DNA of 64,000 nt from Mycolicibacterium tusciae (GCF_002086795.1 NZ_MVIM01000005.1:1-64000), one strand, 5' to 3'. Positions 30,232 through 39,109 are shown, counted from the first letter of the stretch. A program made the numbers and translations. The notes: generated from the letters alone by a model not told the origin.

Positions 30232-31014
30232 GTGTCCAGACGAGAAGATGGTCGGCTTGACGACGAGCTGCGACCGGTCCGCATCACCCGCGGCTTCACC
30301 ACTCACCCCGCCGGTTCGGTACTCGTGGAGTTCGGCGAGACCCGGGTCATGTGCACCGCGAGCGTCACCGAAGGTGTGCCACGCTGGCGTAAGGGTTCGG
30401 GACAGGGCTGGCTGACCGCCGAGTACGCGATGCTGCCCGCCGCCACCCACGACCGTTCCGACCGTGAGTCGGTCAAGGGCCGCGTCGGTGGCCGTACGCA
30501 GGAGATCAGCCGGCTCGTCGGGCGGTCGCTGCGCGCGTGCATCGACCTGGGTGCGCTCGGTGAGAACACCGTCGCGATCGACTGCGATGTGCTGCAGGCC
30601 GACGGCGGCACCCGCACCGCGGCGATCACCGGGGCGTACGTCGCGCTGGCCGATGCGGTGACGTACCTGGGCGCGGGGGGCAAGCTGTCGGATCCGCGGC
30701 CGCTGTCGTGTGCGATCGCGGCGGTCAGTGTCGGTGTGGTCGACGGCCGCGTCCGCGTCGACCTGCCGTACACGGAGGACTCGCGCGCCGAGGTGGACAT
30801 GAACGTCGTCGCCACCGACACCGGAACGCTCGTGGAGATCCAGGGCACCGGCGAGGGCGCGACGTTCCCGCGCTCGACGCTGGACAAGATGCTGGACGCC
30901 GCGATGGCGGCCTGTGAGCAGATCTTCGTGATCCAGCGCGAGGCACTCGAGTTGCCCTATCCCGGAGAGCTGCCCGAGTCGGCCGAGCCTGCGAAGAAAG
31001 CATTCGGCAGCTGA
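30232..31014 (+). CDS. rph: Ribonuclease PH
   Basis: A 260-residue phosphorolytic exoribonuclease that trims tRNA 3' ends. Family segments [28 protein letters not shown] and [16 protein letters not shown] are present, as is the catalytic Asp region [20 protein letters not shown] start at 30232. An imperfect hairpin follows the stop. Equivalent to Rv1340. Confidence 0.95.
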   Translation: MSRREDGRLDDELRPVRITRGFTTHPAGSVLVEFGETRVMCTASVTEGVPRWRKGSGQGWLTAEYAMLPAATHDRSDRESVKGRVGGRTQEISRLVGRSLRACIDLGALGENTVAIDCDVLQADGGTRTAAITGAYVALADAVTYLGAGGKLSDPRPLSCAIAAVSVGVVDGRVRVDLPYTEDSRAEVDMNVVATDTGTLVEIQGTGEGATFPRSTLDKMLDAAMAACEQIFVIQREALELPYPGELPESAEPAKKAFGS

Positions 31015-31031
31015 CCGGACGTAGAACGAGT

Positions 31032-31065
31032 AAGCACCCCCGGCTTATGTGAGCCGAGGGTGCTT
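31032..31065. terminator. Bidirectional terminator between rph and the CsbD-like gene
   Basis: AAGCACCC...CGGCT (from 31032) pairs with AGCCG...GGGTGCTT (to 31065), a 13-pair stem with one C-A mismatch and a 6-base loop. It sits between two convergent stops (31014 and 31077). Confidence 0.75.
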
Positions 31066-31076
31066 CTCCGCGTCGA

Positions 31077-31322
31077 TTACTTCGAGTTGCTGGCAGCCTT
31101 CTGGCGCGTTTCCTGTGCCTCGGCCTTGGCGCGAGCGGCCTCGGCTTCGGCCTCTGCACGCGCTGCATCGAGCTGGTGCGAGGCCTTCTCGACCTGGGCG
31201 CGACCCTCTTCCTGAAGCTCGCTGCGGCTCAAGATCAGCCCGATGACCTGCTTCGTGAACCCGATTGCGCCCGAAACGATGCCGCGCACAGCCTCGATGG
31301 GTCCGCTGTTGTTCTCAGCCAT
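31077..31322 (-). CDS. Small CsbD-like / coiled-coil stress protein
   Basis: An 81-residue protein. The N-terminus (GPIEAVRGIVSGAIGFTKQ) resembles CsbD-type stress proteins, and the second half is a charged Ala/Glu/Lys helix, probably a coiled coil. ATG 31322 is chosen because GAAGGAAA lies about 8 bases upstream; ATG 31340 would contain that ribosome site. Upstream on the minus strand GGGGTACC (31388-31381) resembles a SigF-type -10 (GGGTA), but the -35 is weak. General-stress control is a reasonable guess only. Confidence 0.65.
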   Translation of the reverse strand: MAENNSGPIEAVRGIVSGAIGFTKQVIGLILSRSELQEEGRAQVEKASHQLDAARAEAEAEAARAKAEAQETRQKAASNSK

Positions 31323-31473
31323 TTGGTTTCCTTCGCTCATAGACGACCCGACGGTGTTATCGGTGTCGTGACGAGGTAGCGGTACCCCTTGTGCTAGCTG
31401 TTGCAAGCACACTGTTAGCGGTCTCACAACGGCGGGACGGCGTCTACCGTGGTCTGGTGTTTTGGAGCAACGA

Positions 31474-32088
31474 TTGACCGATCTACTTGTCGCCAGCCGT
31501 AATCGCAAGAAGCTGGCGGAGCTGCACCGCGTCCTCGACGCGGCGGGGGTTTCCGGTTTGACGCTGCTGTCCCTGGAGGATGTCGACCCGTTCGACGAAG
31601 CTCCGGAGACGGGCGCGACGTTCGAGGAGAACGCGTTGGCCAAGGCGCGCGACGCGTTTCGAGCAACAGGGTTGCCTTCGGTGGCCGACGACTCGGGCCT
31701 CGAGGTCGCGGCACTGAACGGAATGCCGGGAGTGCTGTCCGCGCGGTGGTCGGGCCGACACAGCGACGACCCCGCCAACACCGCGCTGCTGTTGGGGCAG
31801 CTGGGGGATGTGCCGGACGGGCGGCGCGGGGCCGCATTCGTATCGGCGTGCGCATTGGTTTACGGAGCGGGCGACGCCCGCAAAGAAATCGTGGTGCGCG
31901 GTGAGTGGCCGGGCAGCATCGTGCGAGAACCACGCGGTGACGGCGGATTCGGCTACGACCCGGTGTTCCTGCCGTCGGGATCCACGCGCACGGCAGCGGA
32001 GCTCAGCCCCGCCGAGAAGGATGCCGAGTCGCATCGCGGTCGGGCCCTGGCGCTACTGGTGCCCGCGCTACGGGAGTTGGCCGGCTAG
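31474..32088 (+). CDS. rdgB: Non-canonical purine NTP pyrophosphatase (RdgB/HAM1)
   Basis: A 204-residue house-cleaning enzyme that hydrolyses dITP, ITP and XTP to monophosphates. Motifs: LLVASRNRKKLAEL, ETGATFEENALAKA, VADDSGLEVAALNGMPGV and GGFGYDPVF. TTG 31474 is chosen because GGAG lies 6 bases upstream; TTG 31462 is in frame but has no ribosome site. Equivalent to Rv1341. Confidence 0.92.
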   Translation: MTDLLVASRNRKKLAELHRVLDAAGVSGLTLLSLEDVDPFDEAPETGATFEENALAKARDAFRATGLPSVADDSGLEVAALNGMPGVLSARWSGRHSDDPANTALLLGQLGDVPDGRRGAAFVSACALVYGAGDARKEIVVRGEWPGSIVREPRGDGGFGYDPVFLPSGSTRTAAELSPAEKDAESHRGRALALLVPALRELAG

Positions 32089-32135
32089 CCGCACGCAAAT
32101 TTTGTATAGCCAGCCTAATCGGTAGCATCCCGGAG

Positions 32136-33587
32136 ATGCGCCGCCTCACTACGCCGGACGTCGGGCGCACTCGTCATCCCGCCGTAGTGGTCGCTGTGCT
32201 GGCGACAACCGGCACCTGCATGTCGTTGATGCAGACGTTGGTGATCCCGCTGATTCCCGAGCTGCCGAAGCTGCTCAACACCAACGCGTCCAATGCGTCG
32301 TGGGTGATCACGGCGACGCTGCTCGTCGCGGCCGTGGCGACACCGGTGGTCGGCAGGCTCGGCGACATGTACGGCCCCAAACGCCTGCTGATCGCCTGCG
32401 CGATCCTGATGACCCTCGGCTCACTGATCGCGGCGTCGACGAGCGCGTGGGTGCCGGTGGTCATCGGCCGCGCACTGCAGGGCTTCGGTGTACCCATCGT
32501 CCCGCTCGGAATCAGTGTGCTGCGGACGTGCGTACCCGCCCACCGCGTCGGCACCGCAATGGGATTGATGAGCGCATCGCTCGGCGTGGGTGGGGCACTC
32601 GGATTGCCATTGGCGGCGATCATCGCCGATCACTTCGACTGGCACGCGGTGTTCTGGTTCGCGGCGATCTTGGGTGCGATGTCCGGAGTTCTGTTCGCGG
32701 TGCTGGTGCCGCGAATTCCGGCGGCGGCGTCGTCCGACCGACTCGATCCGCTCGGCGCGCTTGGCCTTGCGGCCGGTCTGGTGACGCTGTTGCTCGGAAT
32801 ATCCAAAGGCGGCAGCTGGGGCTGGGGTAGCGCGACCACGCTGGCAATGTTCGCCGCAGCGATCGCCATCTTCGCGATGTTCGGGTGGTGGCAGCTGCGC
32901 ATCGACTCGCCGATGGTCGACATGCGGACGACGGTCAAGCGGCCGGTGCTGATGACGAATGTCGCTTCGGTGGCAGTAGGTTTCGCGATGTTCGCGCTCG
33001 CGCTGATCGGCCCCCAGGTCCTCGAGTTGCCCGTCGCCACCGGCTACGGGCTGGGGCTCTCGATGGTCGAAGCGGGGCTGTGGCTGGCGCCGGGTGGCCT
33101 GGCCATGATGGTGGCCTCGCCGGTCGCGTCCAGGATCGCCGCTGCCCGAGGGCCGAGGTTCACGCTGACGCTCGGCTGCGCGATCATCGCGGCCTCGTAC
33201 CTGGCGGGTTTCGTGTTGCTCGGCGGTGCATGGCAACTGTGCATGTTCAACGTTTTGGTCAGTGTCGGCGTGGGGTTCGCGTACTCGTCGCTGCCCGCAC
33301 TGATCAACGCCGCGGTGCCGATGTCGGAGACGGCCGCAGCGAACGGCATCAATGCGCTGGCACGCGCGCTGGGAACGTCGATCTCCAGCGCCGTGGTCGG
33401 TGCGGTCCTGACGGGATTGACGATTTCCATTGCGGGTCAGGAGTTTCCGTCGTTGACGGCGTTTCGGATCAGTCTGCTGATCGCAGCGGGAATGGCGATA
33501 CTCGCGGGCGTCCTCGCAGCGTTGATCCCGGTGACCGATGCCGATCAGGATCGCGTGCCTGCAGAAGTGGGCGCATCGACGAGGTAG
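32136..33587 (+). CDS. MFS transporter, EmrB/QacA-like (DHA2)
   Basis: A 483-residue membrane protein with about 14 membrane segments and the MFS loop GRLGDMYGPKR. The closest recognisable group is drug:proton antiporters, with a family-type motif C region in LGVGGALGLPLAAIIADHFDW. The substrate is not predictable. Its 3' end overlaps the convergent tetR gene by 43 bases, so transcription of the two may interfere. Confidence 0.87.
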   Translation: MRRLTTPDVGRTRHPAVVVAVLATTGTCMSLMQTLVIPLIPELPKLLNTNASNASWVITATLLVAAVATPVVGRLGDMYGPKRLLIACAILMTLGSLIAASTSAWVPVVIGRALQGFGVPIVPLGISVLRTCVPAHRVGTAMGLMSASLGVGGALGLPLAAIIADHFDWHAVFWFAAILGAMSGVLFAVLVPRIPAAASSDRLDPLGALGLAAGLVTLLLGISKGGSWGWGSATTLAMFAAAIAIFAMFGWWQLRIDSPMVDMRTTVKRPVLMTNVASVAVGFAMFALALIGPQVLELPVATGYGLGLSMVEAGLWLAPGGLAMMVASPVASRIAAARGPRFTLTLGCAIIAASYLAGFVLLGGAWQLCMFNVLVSVGVGFAYSSLPALINAAVPMSETAAANGINALARALGTSISSAVVGAVLTGLTISIAGQEFPSLTAFRISLLIAAGMAILAGVLAALIPVTDADQDRVPAEVGASTR

Positions 33588-34165
33588 CCGTCGATGAAGT
33601 CGTGCAGTGCGGGCGCGAGCGCCTCGACGCCGGAGTCATTGAGCTTGGCGAGCAGGATGATGCCCTGGTACTGCGCCAGCAGTGCGTGCGCGAGCCGGTC
33701 GGGGTCGGTGCCGTCGCGCAGTACGCCCGCATCGGCCGCGTCGTGGCACGCCCTGGCGAGATGGCGCTCCATCGCACCCAGCACGCCGGCAAGATGCGTT
33801 CTCAGATCGTCGTCGGTGGTCGATAGTTCGGCGGCGAAGTTCCCGAACGGGCAGCCGACTGCCCGCCCGAACTGAGCTTCGAGCGCGGCCTGAATACGGC
33901 CGATCGCGTCGGGGATCGCATGCAATCGCTGCGCCGGCGTCGCGGCAGGTGAGCCGGACAACCGTCGCGCGAAGACCTCGGCATGCAGGTCGATCACCGC
34001 CTTCGCGAGCTCGGACTTCGACGAGAAGTAGTGGTAGAAGCTGCCCTTGCGGACGTCGGCGGCCTGGCACAGTTCGTCGACACCGACGGCCTGGTAGCTG
34101 CGTTCGAGAAACAGCCGTGCGGCCGTCGTGACGATCCGCTCGCGCGCATCCGACGTACGTGGCAT
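33545..34165 (-). CDS. TetR-family regulator
   Basis: A 206-residue repressor. The N-terminal helix-turn-helix reads QAVGVDELCQAADVRKGSFYHYFSSK. The ligand domain has no identifiable signal. A perfect 9-bp-arm inverted repeat (34181-34200) lies between this gene and the divergent haloalkane dehalogenase, so it likely represses itself and the dehalogenase. Confidence 0.9.
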   Translation of the reverse strand: MPRTSDARERIVTTAARLFLERSYQAVGVDELCQAADVRKGSFYHYFSSKSELAKAVIDLHAEVFARRLSGSPAATPAQRLHAIPDAIGRIQAALEAQFGRAVGCPFGNFAAELSTTDDDLRTHLAGVLGAMERHLARACHDAADAGVLRDGTDPDRLAHALLAQYQGIILLAKLNDSGVEALAPALHDFIDGYLVDAPTSAGTRS

Positions 34166-34180
34166 GCGCCGATTCTACAT

Positions 34181-34200
34181 AGTTGACCGGTCGGTCAACT
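34181..34200. promoter_or_regulatory. TetR operator
   Basis: AGTTGACCGGTCGGTCAACT: arms AGTTGACCG and CGGTCAACT are perfect inverted repeats around a 2-base centre. It is 15 bases from the tetR start and 18 bases from the dehalogenase ATG, so a bound repressor would block both promoters. Confidence 0.85.
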
Positions 34201-34218
34201 CAGGTCTACGTTGTGTGC

Positions 34219-35100
34219 ATGACTGAGGTCTTCCGGACGCCGGACGAACGCTTTGAGAATCTGCCGGGCTACGACTTCGCGCCCAACTACGTCGATGCCG
34301 ACGGCCTGCGCATGCACTACGTCGACGAGGGGCCGCGCGGCGGCAGGCCGATCGTATGCTTTCACGGGGAGCCGAGTTGGGCGTACCTCTATCGCAAGAT
34401 GGTCGGTCCTCTGGTGGAGGCCGGCCACCGCGTGGTCGTGCCGGACTACGCGGGTTTCGGACGTTCGGACAAGCCGACCGATCGCGGTTGGTACACCTAC
34501 GACCGCCACACGGAGTTGACGTCGCGCGTGCTCGCGGGTCTGGATCTCAGCGACGCGATTGTGGTGGTGCAGGACTGGGGTGGGGCGATCGGACTGCGGT
34601 GGGCCGTGGAGAACGCCGATCGTGTTGGTGCGCTGGCGATCTTCAACACCGGGCTGTTCACGGGGCGCGTCTCCAAGGGGTTCATGGCGTGGCGCGACTT
34701 TGCCGAGAAGAACCCGGACCTGCCGGTCGGCTTCGTGATCCAGGGCGCTACGGCGACGGATCTTCCCGAGGATGTCGTCGCTGCTTACGATGCACCGTTC
34801 CCGACGGTTGAGTCGAAGGCCGGCGCGGCGCAGTTCCCGCTGTTGGTGCCGCTCACCGAAGATGCGCCGGGAGCACAGGTGATGAGTGCGGTCGCCGATG
34901 AGCTGTCGAGGTGGCAGAAGCCGGCGTTGGTGGCGTTCTCCGATCAGGATCCGATCTTCCCGTATCCGAAAGCGGGACAGGCGTTTTGCGATCTGATTCC
35001 CGGCGCTACGGAGCAGGTGAGGATCGAGGGCGCGTCACACTTCCTGCAGGAGGATCGTGGTGAGCGACTAGCGGAAGAGGTGCTCAAGCACCTGACGTGA
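34219..35100 (+). CDS. Haloalkane dehalogenase (alpha/beta hydrolase)
   Basis: A 293-residue hydrolase. The nucleophile elbow is VVQDWGGAIG with Asp119 followed by Trp120, the hallmark that separates haloalkane dehalogenases from other family members. The oxyanion segment is FHGEPSWAYLYR and the general base is His274 in GASHFLQED; Asp in FSDQDPIF probably completes the site. It cuts carbon-halogen bonds to give alcohol and halide. ATG 34219 chosen (MTEVFRTPDERF). Controlled by the adjacent TetR and operator. Confidence 0.88.
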   Translation: MTEVFRTPDERFENLPGYDFAPNYVDADGLRMHYVDEGPRGGRPIVCFHGEPSWAYLYRKMVGPLVEAGHRVVVPDYAGFGRSDKPTDRGWYTYDRHTELTSRVLAGLDLSDAIVVVQDWGGAIGLRWAVENADRVGALAIFNTGLFTGRVSKGFMAWRDFAEKNPDLPVGFVIQGATATDLPEDVVAAYDAPFPTVESKAGAAQFPLLVPLTEDAPGAQVMSAVADELSRWQKPALVAFSDQDPIFPYPKAGQAFCDLIPGATEQVRIEGASHFLQEDRGERLAEEVLKHLT

Positions 35101-35103
35101 CGG

Positions 35104-35436
35104 CTACAGGCCGTGCTTCTGCTTGATCTCCCTGGTTTGAATCTGCTCGACGATGATGCCGACCAGTGGAATGGTGCCCGCCAGCAGGATGCCGATGGTC
35201 TTTGCGATCGGCCAGCGCACCTTGACGGCGAGGTTGGCGGTGAAGAGCAGGTACACGAAGTACACCCAGCCGTGGACGACCGCGATCCAGTTCAGGCCCT
35301 CCACGCCGAAGCCGTACTTCATCACCATCTCGTAGCAGAGGGCGATGAGCCAGATGCCGGTGATCCAGGCCGTGACGCGGTAGCCCATCAGCGCCTTGCG
35401 GATGCTTTCAACGGGGGTGCCGGTGGTCTCCGTCAT
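35104..35436 (-). CDS. DUF3817 membrane protein (Rv1342c-like)
   Basis: A 110-residue protein with three membrane segments and the family stretch WIAVVHGWVYFVYLLFTANL. Its ATG overlaps the stop of the upstream LprD-like gene as ATGA. Same position and order as Rv1342c-Rv1343c. Function unknown. Confidence 0.85.
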   Translation of the reverse strand: MTETTGTPVESIRKALMGYRVTAWITGIWLIALCYEMVMKYGFGVEGLNWIAVVHGWVYFVYLLFTANLAVKVRWPIAKTIGILLAGTIPLVGIIVEQIQTREIKQKHGL

Positions 35437-35807
35437 GTCGTCGGTCGTTCCTTGTCTTCCTTGGCGAGTTCGGCGAGGTACGCGTTGTACTCGCCCAACA
35501 CGGGGTCGTCGTCGGCGGGTCGGGTCGCGGTGTTGGGTCGTTCGGGCAGCAGGCCCGCGGGTATCTCGGTGATCTCATCGTGCCGCTTCGGCTCCGGCGG
35601 CGCTTCCTCGTAGCGCACGAATTTGTAGTACGCGTAGACGACGAAGCCGGCGAACAGCGGCCACTGCAGGGCGTAGCCGAGGTTGACGAAGGTGCCCGAT
35701 GCGGATTCGAAGCGGGTCCACTGCCACCAGGCCAGGGCGAGGCAGCCGGTGGCGCCGAGCACCGCTAAGGCGATGAGCGCCGGCCTGCTACGCCGCGTAG
35801 TGGACAC
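35433..35807 (-). CDS. lprD: LprD-like membrane protein/lipoprotein
   Basis: A 124-residue protein with two hydrophobic segments (residues about 9-28 and 43-62). The first contains LGATGCLAL, a weak lipobox-like cysteine; M. tuberculosis Rv1343c is annotated as lipoprotein LprD. GTG start at 35807. The start lies inside the last 20 bases of the LAGLIDADG gene on the same strand. The C-terminal 50 residues are charged and cytoplasmic or exposed. Confidence 0.75.
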   Translation of the reverse strand: MSTTRRSRPALIALAVLGATGCLALAWWQWTRFESASGTFVNLGYALQWPLFAGFVVYAYYKFVRYEEAPPEPKRHDEITEIPAGLLPERPNTATRPADDDPVLGEYNAYLAELAKEDKERPTT

Positions 35808-36558
35808 CTTCCAACGGTACCGCGCGGGTCTTCGGGCCTATGAACTCGTCCAACCGGGCGGTATCGGCCTTTCGGTAGATCGACACGATGTACTTGGTCG
35901 ACCGCGTCCAGTGGACGCCGAGCTCGTCGAGTGCGGCGGTGAACAACCCGATGATGTCTTCGGATCGGTTCGAGAAGTGGTATCGCACGCTGGCGACGCC
36001 GCGGTCATTCGCGACGACGCGGCAGCCGTCGCTGTGAATGAGCCCGAGGACGAACTCTTCGGTGGCCTGGTCGACGAGAGCCTGCTGCCAGGGCTCGAGG
36101 GCGATGCACCGTTTGTGTTTCCTGCCGGGACCATGTTGGGGTAACAGGCACGGCCAGTGTTTGGAGTACAGGGATACCTCAACGCACCCTTTCAAACTTT
36201 GCATCGCCGCGCGCTGGCCTTGCATCAGCATGTCGATGGCGTGGCGACACCGAGCGATGATTTCGGGATACTTCTTGTCCAATACGATTCGCAGTCTCCA
36301 CACGCGACGGTCGCGCGAGAGGCACCCGTCGCCGAGATATAGGCCTAGCAGGTAACTGTATGGAGCGGCGGCCAGCGCGGCGAAGTTGTGCGCACTACCG
36401 CAAGGTGATCCGCTGTCGAGCCTCGAGCGGCGCTGTGGACGGCGCCTCCAATCTTGGATAGTTGGTCGCGGGATGCCGAGCCGGCGCGCGATCTCGCAGT
36501 CGTTAACACCCGCTGCCATGAGACGCCGTGCCGCATTGAACTCTTCGGCAGATCGCAT
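35788..36558 (-). CDS. Free-standing LAGLIDADG endonuclease-like protein with N-terminal helix-turn-helix
   Basis: A 256-residue protein. Residues 1-45 form a resolvase-type helix-turn-helix (NDCEIARRLGIPRPTIQDWRR). Two LAGLIDADG-type helices follow, YLLGLYLGDGCLS (about 68-80) and FVLGLIHSDGCRV (about 168-180), each with the acidic residue in place, so a monomeric homing nuclease fold is likely. It may cut or merely bind DNA. It is not inside an intein or a group I intron. It lies between tRNA-Leu and lprD, and its last codons overlap the lprD start. Basic and cysteine-rich for this genome, consistent with transfer. Confidence 0.8.
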   Translation of the reverse strand: MRSAEEFNAARRLMAAGVNDCEIARRLGIPRPTIQDWRRRPQRRSRLDSGSPCGSAHNFAALAAAPYSYLLGLYLGDGCLSRDRRVWRLRIVLDKKYPEIIARCRHAIDMLMQGQRAAMQSLKGCVEVSLYSKHWPCLLPQHGPGRKHKRCIALEPWQQALVDQATEEFVLGLIHSDGCRVVANDRGVASVRYHFSNRSEDIIGLFTAALDELGVHWTRSTKYIVSIYRKADTARLDEFIGPKTRAVPLEGVHYAA

Positions 36559-36646
36559 TACCTGCCCCTTTCGTCGGACTTGCCATCAATCTAGGCACGA
36601 CATCCGACAAGTCCGCTGATACGGATTCGGTACGATCAACCACACT

Positions 36647-36731
36647 GCGGGCGTGGCGAAATTGGCGATACGCGCGGGCTTTAGGTGCCCGTGTTCGAAA
36701 GAACGTGTGGGTTCGAGTCCCACCGCCCGCA
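36647..36731 (+). tRNA. leuW: tRNA-Leu (anticodon UAG)
   Basis: Acceptor strands GCGGGCG (36647-36653) and CGCCCGC (36724-36730) pair fully, discriminator A at 36731. The anticodon stem CGGGC/GCCCG encloses loop TTTAGGT, so the anticodon is TAG, reading CUA. The long variable arm (TGTTCGAAAGAACG) marks a class II leucine tRNA, and the T arm GTGGGTTCGAGTCCCAC is standard. CCA is not encoded. The symbol leuW is used by analogy. Confidence 0.93.
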
Positions 36732-36740
36732 CTCTTTCGC

Positions 36741-38177
36741 TCAGATCTCCGGTGTCCGGTGCGCCCAGGGCTGCGCCTGCTCGAGCTGACACGCGACGCG
36801 AATCAGGACATCCTCGCGTCCGTACGCCGCAACCAGCTGCACGCCGATCGGCAGACCCTCGTCCGACCACTCCAGCGGCAGGCTGATCGCCGGCTGGCCG
36901 CTGGTGTTGAACGGGGGAGTGAACGGTACGAACTCGCCCGCGCGCCGCATCGGTGCCATCGGGTTGTCGTGATCGTTGACGATCGTGCCGAGCTTCAGCG
37001 GCAGTTCGGCAACCGTCGGCGTGAGCAGCAGATCCCAGCCCTCATGCCACTACGACTGCATTGCGCGGCGGAACTGGGAGACGCCAGCGAGGGCTAGCGC
37101 GTAATCAATGGCGCCGAAGTGCTTCGCGAAATCGGCTTGGGCCCGGTTCATCGGCTCCAGCTCGTGGTCTTCGAGCGGACGGCCGAGCAGTCCTTCGAAC
37201 CGCAGCCGCGACATGCCCATATTCGTGCTCCACATCGCGCCGAACTTCGAGCCGAGGGTCTCGTCCTCCAACGCCTTCGGCCACGCCGCCTCGACATGGT
37301 GACCCAACGATTCGAGCAGCCGACCGACGGCCTGCGTCGCGGCGGTGACTTCGGCATCGACCCGCCCGCCCTGCGCGTGGTGATCGAGGATGCCGATCCG
37401 CAGCCGGCCCGGATCTGTGCCCAGCTCCTCGGCGTAAGCACGCGCGGGCGCCGGCGCGATCACGGTGTCGCCGACACCAGGACCGCGCGTCGCGTCAAGC
37501 AGGGCGGCGGTGTCGCGCACGGTGCGGCTGACGCAGTGCTCGACCGCCAAGCCGCTCTCGTCACGGACCGGGCCGAGCGTGATCCGACCCTGACTCGGCT
37601 TGAGCCCGACCAGCCCGCAGCACGATGCTGGGATGCGAATCGACCCGCCGCCGTCACTGGCATGCGCGAACGGCACCATGCCCGACGCCACCGCCGCGGC
37701 CGCGCCCCCGCTCGACCCACCGGGCGTGCGCGTCGTATCCCACGGGTTGTGCGTCGCACCCCAGGCGACCGGCTCGGTGGTCGGCACACTGCCCAGCTCC
37801 GGGCTGTTCGTGCGGCCCGCGATCACCAGCCCCGCTGCGCGGTAGCGGCTGACGAGCGTCGCGTCCGCGTCGGCGCTGACGTGCGCCTCTTTCAACGCGA
37901 CGTTGCCGTTGCTGATCCGCTGCCCGGCGTAGTCGGCGAACAGGTCCTTGATGAGGAACGGCACGCCGCGGAACGGACCGACGGGGAGATCGCCGGCCGC
38001 GACCTCCCGGGCGTGGTCGAACCAGCGGATCACGACCGCGTTGAGCTCGGGGTCGATGCGTTCGATGCGCTCGATCGCCGCTTCCAACAGCTCGCCCGGC
38101 GACACCTCTCCGGATGCGACGAGCGCCGCCTGATCAGTCGCGTCCATCCACTGGGTCTGTTCGGCAAGCGAAGTCAT
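36741..38177 (-). pseudogene. Amidase-signature enzyme interrupted by an in-frame stop
   Basis: One reading frame from ATG 38177 to TGA 36741 encodes a full-length amidase of about 477 residues except for a TAG at 37052-37050 (codon 376). Upstream lie the catalytic Lys (FLIKDLFADY) and the Gly/Ser loop [12 protein letters not shown] with the cis-Ser and nucleophile in [12 protein letters not shown]. Downstream the same frame gives WHEGWDLLLTPT and the conserved PFNTSGQPAISLPL. The truncated product would lack the last fifth, which closes the fold, so it is probably inactive. A single base change (from TGG or TAC) explains it. Read with the SRPBCC gene upstream. Confidence 0.85.
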
Positions 38178-38184
38178 GACTGCC

Positions 38185-38679
38185 TCAGCCGTGCGTGGCG
38201 AAGTACTTCTGGCCGCCCGCCGGGATCCGCCCAAAGCCGGCCTTCAGCACCGGTGCCAACACCTTGACCGGCAACGCGAATGCGGGCTTGGGTTCTATCG
38301 CGAGCGTCCAGGTGAACAACGTCTCGCGTCCGGCGGGCTCGACCAGGTAATCCTCGGCGAAGCGCTTGAAGACGGGCATCGCGGATTCGTAGACATAGAA
38401 CGACTTGCGGTAACCGTCCTCCCAACGGAAGAAGCGCTCCCGCAGGGCGGACCCGCCGGGAGCGGTGACGTCACGGGTGGTCCCCACGCCGAATGGACGC
38501 GGCGACGTCCACGTGACGTCTTTGATCATCGGCCCCCAGGCGGCCAGTGACTCATCGGAAACCAGTGATTCCCAAACCTTTTCAGGTGATGCGGCAAATC
38601 GCTTCTGATAGCAGAAGATATGCGGCGCCGAGGTCAGGAAGTCGGCGTCGGCGGGTTCGAGCGCGTGCCAGCGGGTCAT
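38185..38679 (-). CDS. SRPBCC (polyketide cyclase/START-like) family protein
   Basis: A 164-residue single-domain protein with the family pattern IFCYQKRFAASPEKVWESLVSDESLAAWGP near the N-terminus and a long C-terminal helix. Such proteins bind hydrophobic ligands or act as small cyclases; none is indicated here. ATG 38679 chosen because homology starts there. It ends 7 bases before the amidase start, so the two are probably co-transcribed. Confidence 0.8.
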   Translation of the reverse strand: MTRWHALEPADADFLTSAPHIFCYQKRFAASPEKVWESLVSDESLAAWGPMIKDVTWTSPRPFGVGTTRDVTAPGGSALRERFFRWEDGYRKSFYVYESAMPVFKRFAEDYLVEPAGRETLFTWTLAIEPKPAFALPVKVLAPVLKAGFGRIPAGGQKYFATHG

Positions 38680-38705
38680 GAATGACCATCCTCGCACTCG
38701 GCGAG

Positions 38706-39035
38706 CTAACCCGTCTTTCGTACCGGGTAACCGTTCTGCTCCGCCAGCGACCTCAGCTGCTTGAGCGCGAAGCGGCGGGCGCGGCCCGCCTCGGGGATCA
38801 GGATGCCGGCCCACACTCCCTCGGCGCCCCGCGTCGAACATGCTTCCCGAGCGCATCGCCAGCGGAGGGGGCAGGCGCGGCACAGCGCCTTGGCGCCCTC
38901 ATCGGCGGTCGTCGTCCATCGATCCGGGTCTTGCGTACAGGGCGCCATCGCCGAGTCATCGAGGATGGCTGGTGCCTGGGGCGCATTGACAGCGCGCAGC
39001 TGTGCGACGGCGCTCGATCGTGTCTGGACGTGCAC
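38706..39035 (-). CDS. WhiB-family Fe-S regulator
   Basis: A 109-residue protein with four cluster cysteines, Cys33, Cys52, Cys55 and Cys61 (APCTQD, LCRACPLRWRC), and the DNA-binding turn EGVWAGI followed by a basic tail. It should hold a 4Fe-4S cluster and regulate transcription with sigma factor. GTG 39035 is chosen because GGGGAGG lies about 7 bases upstream. It is divergent from a TetR gene and shares a control region with two TetR-type operators. Confidence 0.87.
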   Translation of the reverse strand: MHVQTRSSAVAQLRAVNAPQAPAILDDSAMAPCTQDPDRWTTTADEGAKALCRACPLRWRCAREACSTRGAEGVWAGILIPEAGRARRFALKQLRSLAEQNGYPVRKTG

Positions 39036-39069
39036 TGCGTTGGCCTCCCCGTCTCCATCGGCCGCGTGA

Positions 39070-39109
39070 ACAATACGTTTGTATGGTAGACACAATACGT
39101 TCGTATTGT
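39070..39109. promoter_or_regulatory. Two tandem TetR-type operators
   Basis: Site 2 (39092-39109) is ACAATACGTTCGTATTGT, with perfect 8-bp arms around TT. Site 1 (39070-39087) is ACAATACGTTTGTATGGT, matching 6 of 8 in the right arm. The centres are 22 bases apart, i.e. about two helical turns, so two dimers could bind side by side between whiB and tetR. Confidence 0.8.

Noticed and set aside
35788..36558. Intein or intron-encoded endonuclease
   Set aside because: There are no flanking host-protein halves or splice motifs; the gene stands alone.
36647..36731. tRNA-Leu as an attachment site of an integrated element
   Set aside because: I found no second copy of the tRNA 3' end and no integrase in the window.
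36741..38177. Programmed read-through or selenocysteine at the amidase TAG
   Set aside because: The codon is TAG, not TGA, no hairpin element was seen, and amidases need no special residue there.
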